From CAZFIO01 sp964519585 (lineage in GTDB: Bacteria > Bacillota > Clostridia > Tissierellales > Tissierellaceae), in contig CAZFIO010000063.1 of the NCBI GenBank assembly GCA_964519585.1, positions 1-11,872 on the forward strand: a stretch of 11,872 nt of DNA, given 5' to 3'. The translations under genes and the position numbers were made by a program. Each line of letters begins with the position of its first letter. Within the stretch, counting starts at the first letter, position 1. The notes beneath the pieces are model-generated. The model did no database searches, was not told the DNA's origin, and saw only the letters and a program-made list of their open reading frames with translations. This document shows, in pieces, positions 1-6,426 of the stretch.

Positions 1-27
1 ACCAATATTATAAGCTATAATATTGGT
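1..27. repeat. Perfect inverted repeat with 12-bp arms; possible operator/promoter
   Basis: The arms at 1-12 and 16-27 are exact reverse complements around a 3-nt spacer (AGC). There is no T-run after it, so it does not read as an intrinsic terminator for an upstream gene. A TATAAT hexamer lies inside the right arm (16-21), about 90 bases before the first start codon, so the palindrome may be an operator over a -10 box. The matching -35 would lie outside the window, so this cannot be settled here. Confidence 0.5.
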
Positions 28-52
28 GATGTGGTTCTATAGCAAGATTAAT

Positions 53-71
53 ATTCCTGCTTAGTAGGAAT
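53..71 (+). other. Small leader hairpin
   Basis: ATTCCT (53-58) pairs with AGGAAT (66-71). A G-U and a C-G pair extend the stem to 8 bp around the loop TTA. It lies in the presumed 5' leader of the first lipoprotein gene. It has no T-run and its role is unknown. Confidence 0.25.
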
Positions 72-111
72 CATGACTTTGAAATTTTGACAATCATGAG
101 GAGGCTTACAA

Positions 112-1269
112 ATGAAAAGAAAGTTATTAATAACCCTATTGTTAGTTTTTATGCTTACAGCTTGTAGCAACGAGAGGGATACTAGATTATCAGTAAAAGA
201 AATAATATCCAATGCAATAGAAGAATATGAAAAGATAGAAGATTACCATGCAGAGTTAGAAGTTTTCTACTATGAAAATGGCCATATATATGAAGATGCC
301 AGTATGAAATACTGGGTTAGTTCTATGGATGGGAAGGAAAAGCTTCGTTTAGAAGAAATATCAAATACAAGAAGGAGTATGATAATTACCAGTGATGGGG
401 TAAGATTCATAAAATATGATAAAGAAATCAATTGGGCCTACATATCCGACTCTAGCAATGGCATATCTAACTTTACAGCCTATAGCAAGGATATATTAGG
501 CATGACCTTTAAAAACCAAACAATCAATAAGCTAAGGAGTTTATTGGATAATGATTCTGATCTTGAAAACCTAGGTGAGGAAGAGATAGATGGGATAGAA
601 ACATATCATTTAAAAGGGACAATTAAAAATCAGGAAGAAGTAGTAGCAGCTCAAGAATTTTGGATTGATAAAGAAACATGGTATGTGGTAAAGGACACAT
701 GGTCCCTTGTAAAAAAGGCACCCATTGCTAAGGGAGATAAAACTGAGATAAAAGTTATAAGCTTGAATGATTTACAAGAAACCAGTCAATCCCTATTTAC
801 ACAAGAGATAGCAAGTGATACACATATAGTAGACCTTGATGAACTTGTGGTAAAACATCAGGTGATAGGGCTGGAAGAGGCCATACAAAATATTGGAAAG
901 AATTTATTACACCTTCCCCAGTCTTTAGGATACCAGGTAGAGATAATAGAACATATACAAAATAGCAAAACACAGGGTAGGGACTATAGACTGATACAAG
1001 AGGCAAGGAAAGATGGAATAAGCAAGTTTAACATATTTATAACAAAGTCAGAAGGAGAAGAATCTCAAGTAGGTCTATATTATGATGAAGAAGAATCAGA
1101 TATTAAGGAAATTGATATTAGAGGTTCTAAGGCTTATTTTCTTGATAAGTCCATGAGAAGGATAGTCTTTCAGGAGAACGGTATTAGATATTCATTTCAG
1201 ATAGAAGATAAGAATATGAAGATGGAAGAGGCTATAGAAATAATAGAAAAGATGACATATGGTTCATAA
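112..1269 (+). CDS. Lipoprotein, LolA-like / DUF4367-like
   Basis: A 385-residue predicted lipoprotein. A short charged start (MKRK) is followed by a hydrophobic stretch and the lipobox LTAC, with the lipidated cysteine at residue 18, so the mature protein should be anchored outside the membrane. Residues about 30-215 alternate strand-like segments, with phrases such as DGIETYHLKG and FWIDKETWYVVK that resemble the LolA/LppX-type fold seen in sporulation and envelope lipoproteins. The C-terminal part (about 255-385) looks like a DUF4367-type domain ending in a conserved-looking EAIEIIEKM helix. GAGGAGG at 98-104, 7 nt before the ATG, supports the start. It is the first of five closely spaced genes. 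The ligand or partner is unknown; assignment to LolA versus DUF4367 is from memory of the families. Confidence 0.8.
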   Translation: MKRKLLITLLLVFMLTACSNERDTRLSVKEIISNAIEEYEKIEDYHAELEVFYYENGHIYEDASMKYWVSSMDGKEKLRLEEISNTRRSMIITSDGVRFIKYDKEINWAYISDSSNGISNFTAYSKDILGMTFKNQTINKLRSLLDNDSDLENLGEEEIDGIETYHLKGTIKNQEEVVAAQEFWIDKETWYVVKDTWSLVKKAPIAKGDKTEIKVISLNDLQETSQSLFTQEIASDTHIVDLDELVVKHQVIGLEEAIQNIGKNLLHLPQSLGYQVEIIEHIQNSKTQGRDYRLIQEARKDGISKFNIFITKSEGEESQVGLYYDEEESDIKEIDIRGSKAYFLDKSMRRIVFQENGIRYSFQIEDKNMKMEEAIEIIEKMTYGS

Positions 1270-1276
1270 AATTTAT

Positions 1277-1285
1277 GGGGGGTGG
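1277..1285 (+). promoter_or_regulatory. RBS that sets the start at 1289
   Basis: GGGGGGTGG lies just before the ATG at 1289. The in-frame ATG at 1259 lies inside the preceding gene, has no comparable site, and would add ten residues before the first zinc-binding pair. Confidence 0.7.
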
Positions 1286-1288
1286 CTT

Positions 1289-1513
1289 ATGGATTGTCCT
1301 ACTTGCAGTGAAAAAATGGAGAAGGGTTTCCTTCAGGGAAGACAGAGGGTAGCCTGGGTAAAGAAAAAACATAAGATATCTATACATCCAAAGGAAGGGG
1401 AGATCCTATTGGAGAATAATATATATAAGGATTTTTTACTTACAGCATGGATATGCAAAAACTGTGAAAAGATTCTAGTAGATTATTCAGATAAAGAAGT
1501 TCAGGAGGGATAG
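1289..1513 (+). CDS. Small zinc-ribbon protein, DUF6487-like (copy 1)
   Basis: A 74-residue protein with two CxxC pairs: CPTC at residues 3-6 and CKNC near residues 56-59. The spacing suits one zinc ribbon. The motif CPTCSEKMEKGFLQGR matches the DUF6487 family (CPyCxxeMekGfi.gr). Copy 2 at 2297 has the same layout: CPYC, a basic/aromatic middle, then CDEC followed by KKIIID. No signal peptide or membrane segment is seen, so it should be cytoplasmic. The previous gene ends 19 bases upstream and the next starts one base after this stop, which indicates co-transcription. Function is not known; metal binding or a regulatory role is a guess from the fold. Confidence 0.8.
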   Translation: MDCPTCSEKMEKGFLQGRQRVAWVKKKHKISIHPKEGEILLENNIYKDFLLTAWICKNCEKILVDYSDKEVQEG

Positions 1514-1514
1514 G

Positions 1515-2267
1515 ATGGATATAAGGAAGAGAAGTTTCAATATGATATATATTATTATAATCATGGTGCCTATATTATTAACAGGATGTAAGCAGGTGAC
1601 TATGAAGAACCTGGATAAGCAACCAAGTTTTATTGGGCTCATTGAAGAAGTACATGAAAGGTCAATCCTTGTAAGGGTAAGTGAGACTGAGAATATAGGA
1701 AGTGATCTGGTAAGCGTTTCATTGAATGTGAAGCTGAAGGATAGTGAGACAGAGTTTGAAGTTGGGAACCAAGTGGAAGTTTACTATGATGGTAATATAG
1801 CAGAAAGTTACCCAGCTCAGGTACATCATGTATATGCTGTAGTCTTAATGGATAAGGATGTTTCAGATCCACCGGAGGATTTACAGCCTTCACAAATAGA
1901 GTCAGTAAATGAATTTCAGGGTGTGATTATGTCTGTAAAAGAAGATAGCATATCTCCAAAAGGCCTGACCTTGACATTTGAAAACAAGTCGGTTGATCAG
2001 CCTATATATGGTGAATACTTTTTATTGGAGCAAAGATTTAATGGTAAGTGGTATGAAGTTCCTGTTACTATAGAGGGGAATTATGGTTTCAATGATATTG
2101 GATATACGGTAGATAAGGGGCAGTCTGCAGACCATGAAGTGGACTGGGAATGGCTTTATGGAAGTTTAGAAGCAGGTGACTATCGTATAATCAAGGATGT
2201 GCTGGACTTTGAAAAACCAGGCCATTATTTACAATATCATTTAGCAGTAGAGTTTAAAATAGATTAA
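1515..2267 (+). CDS. Lipoprotein with OB-like and C-terminal Ig-like domain (Big_14 type)
   Basis: A 250-residue lipoprotein: a basic start, a hydrophobic segment (about 10-23), and the lipobox LTGC with cysteine 25. Residues about 38-115 (FIGLIEEV, SILVRVS, GNQVEVYYDG) resemble the DUF3221/YobA-like OB fold. Residues about 135-250 look like the Big_14 Ig-like domain: LTLTFENKS, YGEYFLLEQ, GKWYEV, then W..LYGSLEAGDYRIIKDV. The double-domain layout is common in surface lipoproteins of Bacillota. AGGAGGGA at 1503-1510, partly inside the end of the preceding gene, serves the ATG at 1515. It probably acts on the outer membrane face or in the wall, with no known substrate. Confidence 0.8.
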   Translation: MDIRKRSFNMIYIIIIMVPILLTGCKQVTMKNLDKQPSFIGLIEEVHERSILVRVSETENIGSDLVSVSLNVKLKDSETEFEVGNQVEVYYDGNIAESYPAQVHHVYAVVLMDKDVSDPPEDLQPSQIESVNEFQGVIMSVKEDSISPKGLTLTFENKSVDQPIYGEYFLLEQRFNGKWYEVPVTIEGNYGFNDIGYTVDKGQSADHEVDWEWLYGSLEAGDYRIIKDVLDFEKPGHYLQYHLAVEFKID

Positions 2268-2296
2268 AAAGTAAAGTATATTAAAGGGGTGATGGT

Positions 2297-2515
2297 ATGG
2301 AAGCTGACAGAATTTGCCCATATTGCAATAAGGAAATGGAGTTGGGTTTTATCCATGGAGATAGGTATGCACTTAAATGGGTACCGGAAAATAAGAATAA
2401 GGGGCCAATGCTACAATGGTTTTCAAAGGGTATAAAATTAACCCAACCCTTAATCAATCCCAGTATTGAGTCCTACTATTGTGATGAATGTAAGAAAATA
2501 ATAATTGATGCTTAA
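2297..2515 (+). CDS. Small zinc-ribbon protein, DUF6487-like (copy 2)
   Basis: A 72-residue paralogue of the protein at 1289. It has CPYC at residues 7-10 and CDEC near 62-65, with the family phrase CNKEMELGFIHG after the first pair and KKIIIDA at the end. The middle is less charged than in copy 1 and holds KWVPENKNKGP, close to the WVPE/W.P pattern of other members. AAAGGGGTGAT just before the ATG supports the start. No export signal. It lies between a lipoprotein gene and a membrane zincin gene, so the two zinc ribbons alternate with envelope genes. Function unknown. Confidence 0.8.
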   Translation: MEADRICPYCNKEMELGFIHGDRYALKWVPENKNKGPMLQWFSKGIKLTQPLINPSIESYYCDECKKIIIDA

Positions 2516-2537
2516 TAATTGCTAGAGAAGATTAAAC

Positions 2538-2543
2538 GAGGTG
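2538..2543 (+). promoter_or_regulatory. RBS that sets the start at 2550
   Basis: GAGGTG lies 6 nt before the ATG at 2550. The GTG at 2541, in the same frame, overlaps this site and has only a weak purine stretch upstream, so it is not chosen. Confidence 0.6.
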
Positions 2544-2549
2544 TTACTA

Positions 2550-3128
2550 ATGAGATTATTTTGGAAGGGAAAGTTAACTAAGGACAAAGGATTTCCACAG
2601 GTGGAAATGCCTGAGGATGCTCTTGCATTTTTGGGAGAAAGACCCTCAAGCTATCTAGTTGAAATAATAGGAGTCTTGATACTTGGGATTATTATTTTCA
2701 AGGCAAAGCAAAGACTTATACCAGGTTTAAGAATAAAGCCAAATGGACTTTGGCTAGGTATGGGTCTAGCTATTTTGTTTTTATTTGTTCACGAATTAAT
2801 ACATGGATTAGCCTGTCCTAAGGCTTGTAGTGTAAATTATTACTATTCTATTTATGGAATAACTGCCTACCCTTTATCATCTATGACTAGGAATAGGTAT
2901 ATTTTTGTTGCCCTTGCACCTGCAACAATTTTAGGTTTGCTGCCAATGATTATATGGTTTGTACTTCCAGTAGAGCTGATAGAATTAAATTCAATTATTT
3001 TCCCTTTTTCATGGATTAGTTTAAGCACTTCAGTGGCTGATATTCATAATGCTAGAAGGGCACTTAAGTTACCTAGAGATTCAATGATACAAGCCTCTGG
3101 AAGGAAGGTTTATTGGTACAAGGATTAA
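2550..3128 (+). CDS. Membrane zincin, DUF3267-like putative metalloprotease
   Basis: A 192-residue membrane protein with the zinc motif HELIH at residues 81-85, within or at the edge of a hydrophobic segment (about 67-83). Other membrane segments are at about 36-50, 118-138 and 148-162. The N-terminal phrase KGKLTKDKGFPQVEMPEDA and the late SVADIHNARR (Asp164, a candidate third zinc ligand) fit the DUF3267 putative zincin family. Members are predicted intramembrane or membrane-face peptidases, but substrates are not known. A 'CPKAC' follows the HELIH motif. It ends the first gene group. No clear terminator follows within 50 bases, so transcription could run into the gene-free stretch. Confidence 0.75.
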   Translation: MRLFWKGKLTKDKGFPQVEMPEDALAFLGERPSSYLVEIIGVLILGIIIFKAKQRLIPGLRIKPNGLWLGMGLAILFLFVHELIHGLACPKACSVNYYYSIYGITAYPLSSMTRNRYIFVALAPATILGLLPMIIWFVLPVELIELNSIIFPFSWISLSTSVADIHNARRALKLPRDSMIQASGRKVYWYKD

Positions 3129-3141
3129 TATTTATAATTTT

Positions 3142-3170
3142 TTGATAAGGATTGTCAAATTTTATACAAT
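3142..3170 (+). promoter_or_regulatory. Candidate sigma-A promoter
   Basis: TTGATA (3142-3147) and TACAAT (3165-3170) are separated by exactly 17 bases. Two perfect TATAAT hexamers follow at 3198-3203 and 3211-3216 with poorer -35 partners. The sequence is very AT-rich, so chance matches are likely. Confidence 0.35.
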
Positions 3171-3309
3171 ATAAAATTAAGATGCTTAACACATATCTAT
3201 AATTATGGGTTATAATAAATTTAATAATTAACAGGAGAAGTTTAAATACAAATGTAGACTATTGGGTAGATGTTAATCATGAATAAACTTTGTGAACATA
3301 AGGAGAACT

Positions 3310-3340
3310 AAACGATAGTCAAACAATAGATAAACAATAG
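3310..3340 (+). repeat. Three direct repeats, 11-bp period
   Basis: AAACGATAG (3310-3318), AAACAATAG (3321-3329) and AAACAATAG (3332-3340) start exactly 11 bases apart, close to one helix turn. The third copy is followed by TCTA, so CAATAGTCTA (3335-3344) is the exact reverse complement of TAGACTATTG at 3255-3264. ATTGTTT at 3348-3354 is complementary to the AAACAAT part of copies 2 and 3. The copies could be protein-binding sites in phase or RNA segments with competing partners. Confidence 0.55.
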
Positions 3341-3356
3341 TCTAGCGATTGTTTTT
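3332..3356 (+). terminator. Weak terminator-like hairpin
   Basis: AAACAAT (3332-3338) pairs with ATTGTTT (3348-3354), and the T-run continues to 3356. The stem is AT-rich and interrupted, so it would be a poor terminator. It may instead be part of the repeat structure around it. Confidence 0.3.
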
Positions 3357-3455
3357 GGGGTCCGGCTTTGGGGTCGGCGGGCGACCGCAGGTCGCCCCTA
3401 CAATTTAAACCATGACATGCTCGTAGGGGCTAGCTTTGCTGGCCCGCTGGGTCGC
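3357..3455. repeat. GC-rich paired palindromic element (REP/MITE-like)
   Basis: A GC-rich island (61 of 100 bases at 3361-3460 are G or C, by hand count) in AT-rich surroundings. Unit 1 is a perfect 8-bp hairpin, GGGCGACC (3379-3386) with GGTCGCCC (3390-3397). Unit 2 is an 8-bp hairpin with one G-T pair, GGGCTAGC (3427-3434) with GCTGGCCC (3438-3445). The units are inverted copies: CCCCTAC (3395-3401) matches GTAGGGG (3423-3429), and GCGGGC (3377-3382) matches GCCCGC (3442-3447), so the whole can also fold as one large cruciform. Palindromes of this kind, with GTAGGGGC next to a GC-rich stem, occur as dispersed intergenic repeats in many bacteria. I recall this as general knowledge and cannot check copy number here. 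Confidence 0.65.
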
Positions 3456-3550
3456 TTTATTTTCCTTATACGTCTAATGGAGAATCTAAGATTTATTAAA
3501 GGATTCAGGCCCAACTCCATCTAATTGGGAAAAATATATTATATTTATAA

Positions 3551-3556
3551 GGGAGG
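3551..3556 (+). promoter_or_regulatory. RBS that sets the start at 3564
   Basis: GGGAGG lies 7 nt before the ATG at 3564. The in-frame TTG at 3525 has no such site upstream and would place this RBS inside the coding region. Confidence 0.75.
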
Positions 3557-3563
3557 AAATCAT

Positions 3564-4085
3564 ATGGAAGAGCCTAAAATTATAGTAAATACAAGTATGT
3601 CTAAGGAAGATTATAAAAAGTTTTTATTCCTTGCCACCTTTAGAAAAAACAAATTCACTATCCCTCTTCTAATCCTATTGGCCTTAGTTGGAGGGCTATT
3701 CATAGGCTACGAAAAAGGGCATTTTAGCATAAGCAGATTTATAATAAGCTGGACTTCCTTATTTGTTCTTACCATATTAGTACTTATGTATAAAATAAGA
3801 AGAAGGAATGCCCAAAGGGTAAAGACAGATAAAACTGGCACCTTTGATAGTGTTAACACATTGAAGTTTTATAATGATAAGATTGTAATGGAGAATGAAT
3901 CAATTAAATCAAAAGGCCAATTAAGATACGACCAGTTTCATGCATTAATTGAAAGCAAGGAATACTTTATCTTTTACTTTACCGCAAATCAAGCATCCTT
4001 AATTAGGAAAAAGGACCTAGAGAATCCAGATGAATTTAAGGACTTTGTTATTGAAAAGTTTAAAGGCAAGTATAAGATCATATGA
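3564..4085 (+). CDS. YcxB-like membrane protein
   Basis: A 173-residue protein with two membrane helices, about residues 31-49 and 57-77, followed by a basic stretch (KIRRRNAQR) that should face the cytoplasm. Residues about 95-170 (VNTLKFYNDKIVMENESIKS..., YDQFHALIESKEYFIFYF, ASLIRKKDL, FKDFVIEKF) match the YcxB-like C-terminal domain, a PH-like sandwich in many Bacillota membrane proteins. Length and layout are typical of that family. The function of the family is not established. It is the first gene after the repeat-rich gap, and its RBS is strong. A weak palindrome at 4076-4087 overlaps the stop codon, before a short T-run, but is too small to call a terminator with confidence. Confidence 0.8.
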   Translation: MEEPKIIVNTSMSKEDYKKFLFLATFRKNKFTIPLLILLALVGGLFIGYEKGHFSISRFIISWTSLFVLTILVLMYKIRRRNAQRVKTDKTGTFDSVNTLKFYNDKIVMENESIKSKGQLRYDQFHALIESKEYFIFYFTANQASLIRKKDLENPDEFKDFVIEKFKGKYKII

Positions 4086-4151
4086 TCACTTTTTTAAATC
4101 TTATCTAGAAGGCAAGAAAATCAGGGAAGATAATATTAGGATGGTGAAATC

Positions 4152-4652
4152 ATGAAATCTATATATAAAAAACTAGGACTTGCATTAATCACTATTGTAC
4201 TTTTAGGATCTATTCTAATGATTAAATTAAGATTAAATGATAATCAGCCATTAAAAAGTCCAGACCCAAAAGAATTAGAAAGTATTGTATTAATAAATTT
4301 TCTTCAGGGTAAAGGGACTAATAAAATTACCATTAAAGAAGAATTGGATATGGAAGAATTTTTACAAGTATTTACTAGGGCTAAAAGAACAAAAATGGAA
4401 AGCACTTCTGACTTTCCTGACAAGGAAGAATTTATGCTTGTAATATATAGGTTCAAGTCTGGAGGTAATGGAATCAGGTCCTTATATAGGGAGGATGGAG
4501 AACTATTTGTAGACCAACCATATATGGGAGTCTTTAAAATTAAAAAAGATGATATAGAAATACTAGACCGGCTTGTAGAGGATGCTTATAAGGAGGATAT
4601 CTCAATAGAACTTGACGACATGCTTGATGCCTTAGTCAAGGATAATTTTTAG
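4152..4652 (+). CDS. Membrane-anchored or secreted protein, DUF5301-like
   Basis: A 166-residue protein with a basic N-terminus and one hydrophobic segment at about 8-25, without a lipobox. It is either an uncleaved anchor or a signal peptide. The rest should lie outside the membrane. Residues about 42-150 hold short strands ending in FVDQPYMGVFKIKKDD, a pattern (y.eQPY.GiykI) that I associate with DUF5301 proteins of Bacillota; ITIKEELDMEEFLQVFTRAKRTKMES fits the same family. GGTGA before the ATG is a modest ribosome site. It lies 66 bases after the YcxB-like gene and 45 bases before the hydrolase gene on the same strand, so co-transcription is likely. Function unknown. Confidence 0.65.
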   Translation: MKSIYKKLGLALITIVLLGSILMIKLRLNDNQPLKSPDPKELESIVLINFLQGKGTNKITIKEELDMEEFLQVFTRAKRTKMESTSDFPDKEEFMLVIYRFKSGGNGIRSLYREDGELFVDQPYMGVFKIKKDDIEILDRLVEDAYKEDISIELDDMLDALVKDNF

Positions 4653-4687
4653 TACATATAAATCTCGGAGATAAGACAAAAATGATT

Positions 4688-4693
4688 GGAGGG
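4688..4693 (+). promoter_or_regulatory. RBS that sets the start at 4698
   Basis: GGAGGG ends 4 nt before the ATG at 4698. The upstream in-frame TTG at 4686 overlaps this site and is rejected as the start. Confidence 0.65.
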
Positions 4694-4697
4694 TTTT

Positions 4698-5657
4698 ATG
4701 GAAAAGACTATCAAAGGTATATCTAGGATAATTGGAATATTTATTATTTTAATAATTTTATTCGTTGGGTTTTCCTATATTAACCATAAGATCAAGTTGG
4801 CTAAGGATGAGAAATTATTTGTTCCTTATGGGGAGTTAATAGAGCTAGACGGGAATCGAATCCACCTATATAGAGAAGGAAAGGGAGATATAAGCCTAGT
4901 CTTTATGGCTGGTGGAGGTACAAGCTCACCTGTTTTGGATTTCAAGTCCTTATATTCCCTCCTAAGTGACAAATATAGGATTGTAGTTGTGGAAAAATTA
5001 GGATACGGCTTTAGTGATGTAGCAGATGTGGATAGAGACATAGAATCTATTCTATCAGACACAAGGGAAGTTATTTCAAAGGCTGGTATAGAAGGCCCTT
5101 TTGTTTTGCTGCCCCATTCCATGTCAGGGCTTGAAGCCTTGTATTGGGCCCAAGAATACCCAGAAGAAGTTAGGGCTATTATAGGCCTTGATATGGCTGT
5201 ACCTGAGGCCTATGATGAGTTTGAATTAAATATGCCCCTAGTTAAAATATCAGCTCTGGCTGCTAGGCTAGGTATCACAAGATGGATACCGGGTGTTGCT
5301 GAAAGTGATGCTATTAAATACGGGACACTGACTAAAGAAGAAAAGGACCTATATAGGGCTATATTTTATAGGAGAACAGCAACAAAAACAATGATAAGGG
5401 AAGTAGAAGAAGTTAAGGCAAATGCTAAGCTAGTAAAAGAGGGTGAGCTACCTGATATCCCCACGCTAATGTTTTCTTCCAATGGTCAAGCTACAGGATG
5501 GGATAGGGAATCATGGATAAAGTTTCAGGAAGACTATGTAAAGATGGCTAAAGATGCACAGCTTATAAAATTAGATTGCTCCCACTATATACATGATATT
5601 GAGTACAAAAGCATTTCAGGTCAGGTAGATACATTTATTAGAAGTCTAAATAAATAA
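4698..5657 (+). CDS. Membrane-anchored alpha/beta hydrolase
   Basis: A 319-residue protein with one N-terminal membrane helix (about 10-27) and an alpha/beta-hydrolase domain (about 45-317), probably on the outer face. The oxyanion-loop motif is FMAGGGTSS (GGG at 72-74). The nucleophile elbow reads LPHSMSGLEAL, with Ser141 as probable nucleophile. It departs from the usual GxSxG because both glycines are replaced (P-H-S-M-S), although G144 follows. GLDMAVPEAYDEF (163-175) after the next strand is seen in related clostridial and bacillar hydrolases. The catalytic histidine is probably His296 in LDCSHYIHDIE. The acid is less certain; Asp269 in GWDRESW is a candidate. Substrate cannot be told; esterase, lipase and peptidase are all possible. 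Confidence 0.85.
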   Translation: MEKTIKGISRIIGIFIILIILFVGFSYINHKIKLAKDEKLFVPYGELIELDGNRIHLYREGKGDISLVFMAGGGTSSPVLDFKSLYSLLSDKYRIVVVEKLGYGFSDVADVDRDIESILSDTREVISKAGIEGPFVLLPHSMSGLEALYWAQEYPEEVRAIIGLDMAVPEAYDEFELNMPLVKISALAARLGITRWIPGVAESDAIKYGTLTKEEKDLYRAIFYRRTATKTMIREVEEVKANAKLVKEGELPDIPTLMFSSNGQATGWDRESWIKFQEDYVKMAKDAQLIKLDCSHYIHDIEYKSISGQVDTFIRSLNK

Positions 5658-5676
5658 CTCAGGCAAGAATATCTTA

Positions 5677-5685
5677 TGCTATAAT
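5677..5685 (+). promoter_or_regulatory. Extended -10 promoter
   Basis: TATGCTATAAT gives a perfect TATAAT at 5680-5685 preceded by TG with a one-base gap, the extended -10 pattern. The -35 region at the expected distance is poor, as is often seen with extended -10 promoters. It is placed to drive the gene at 5721 with a leader of about 28 bases. Confidence 0.6.
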
Positions 5686-5720
5686 TAGAAAAGTTAGATT
5701 GATAACGAAAGGGGTGGACT

Positions 5721-6386
5721 ATGGAGACCTTAAAAGGACTTGGTAGAAAGAAGATACTTTTCATAGTGACAGGAATCCTTATGGTAATTCACTTGGTAAC
5801 CTTATTTGTTGTAACAGACATAAATAAAAGCTTCAAGCTTGAAGGGGAAAGATTTAGGTATCTTTCAGAAGAGGATGGCCTTATAGTATTTAAGGATGGG
5901 GAGGGAAAGCTTCTTAAGGCAATAATTGAAGACAAGGAACCCCCTCTGCCACCAGATGCAATGTTTAATAAATATCGACTAGTCTATATGGACCAAACAG
6001 TAGGGGTAGATTATTCCGATTGGCTCCATGGGGATGTGGTTATAAGCTTACCAAATCAGAAGGAATATAGGTATGAATACCTGTCCTTTCATTATTATAC
6101 CCCTAGCGATGCTCCCAAGGAAATAAAGATGATCAATAGATTTGAGGAGACCTATTCCTTTATAAAGGCTAAACCCTTAGCAGCATCACCCTTCTTTGGT
6201 TTTATCATTATTTTAATGGGATTAGGATTAGTCATCTATCCAGAAAGGGTTTGGAGATTTCAACATATGTTTACTGTAGAGGGTGGTCAAGCTACTGAAT
6301 GGGCCATATTTTCTAATCGCTTGGTAGGTTTTATACTTGCCTTTATTGGAACACTTTTACCTGCCCTGCCCTTTTTACAAAATTAA
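5721..6386 (+). CDS. Three-helix membrane protein, C-terminus DUF6199-like
   Basis: A 221-residue protein. One membrane helix is at about 11-31. A polar, strand-rich region (32-150) with a proline-rich turn (EPPLPPD, 73-79) should lie outside. Two more helices follow at about 157-173 and 200-218. Between them is a short loop with YPERVWRFQHMFTVEGGQATEWA, which resembles the P..W.....v.gEpsd pattern of DUF6199 membrane proteins; that match is tentative. GAAAGGGGTGG just before the ATG is a good ribosome site. It has its own promoter and terminator candidates, so it may be made as a single-gene transcript. Function unknown. Confidence 0.7.
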   Translation: METLKGLGRKKILFIVTGILMVIHLVTLFVVTDINKSFKLEGERFRYLSEEDGLIVFKDGEGKLLKAIIEDKEPPLPPDAMFNKYRLVYMDQTVGVDYSDWLHGDVVISLPNQKEYRYEYLSFHYYTPSDAPKEIKMINRFEETYSFIKAKPLAASPFFGFIIILMGLGLVIYPERVWRFQHMFTVEGGQATEWAIFSNRLVGFILAFIGTLLPALPFLQN

Positions 6387-6400
6387 ATATAAATTTACTT

Positions 6401-6425
6401 AAGCCACCCTATGGGTGGTTTTGTT
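6401..6425 (+). terminator. Intrinsic terminator after the 5721 gene
   Basis: AAGCCACCC (6401-6409) pairs with GGGTGGTTT (6413-6421), with one G-T pair, around a 3-nt loop. It is followed by TTTTGTT. It separates the preceding genes from the promoter that begins at 6427. Confidence 0.8.
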
Positions 6426-6426
6426 A

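Larger units (their letters stand above)
3129..3563. other. Gene-free interval with promoter-like sites, repeats and a GC-rich palindromic island
   Basis: No ORF of useful length occurs on either strand. From left to right the interval holds AT-rich promoter-like sequence (3142-3216), an SD-like AGGAG at 3233-3237 followed only by ATG-TAG (3252-3257), a second SD-like AAGGAG near 3299-3304 without a gene, three 11-bp-spaced repeats (3310-3340), a weak hairpin with T-run (3332-3356), the GC-rich island (3357-3455) and a short AT-rich lead into the next gene. The SD-like sites without ORFs suggest that a gene was lost here or that the stretch makes an untranslated RNA. This is inference. Confidence 0.6.

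Noticed and set aside
87..92. TTGACA as a -35 box of the first lipoprotein gene
   Set aside because: Its -10 would fall at about 110, on the start codon at 112, so it cannot serve this gene.
797..1006. Minus-strand ORF inside the first lipoprotein gene
   Set aside because: No ribosome site and no recognisable domain, and it lies wholly inside a well-supported lipoprotein gene; the same holds for minus-strand ORFs at 1639-1893, 4826-5122, 8164-8352, 10050-10256 and 10448-10702.
3310..3340. A CRISPR-like pattern from the three AAACRATAG repeats
   Set aside because: Units are only 9 bases with 2-base gaps, far too short for repeats and spacers, and no cas gene is present.
4076..4092. Palindrome GATCATATGATC plus T-run as terminator of the YcxB-like gene
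   Set aside because: The stem is at most 4 bp with a workable loop and it overlaps the stop codon, so it is too weak to call.
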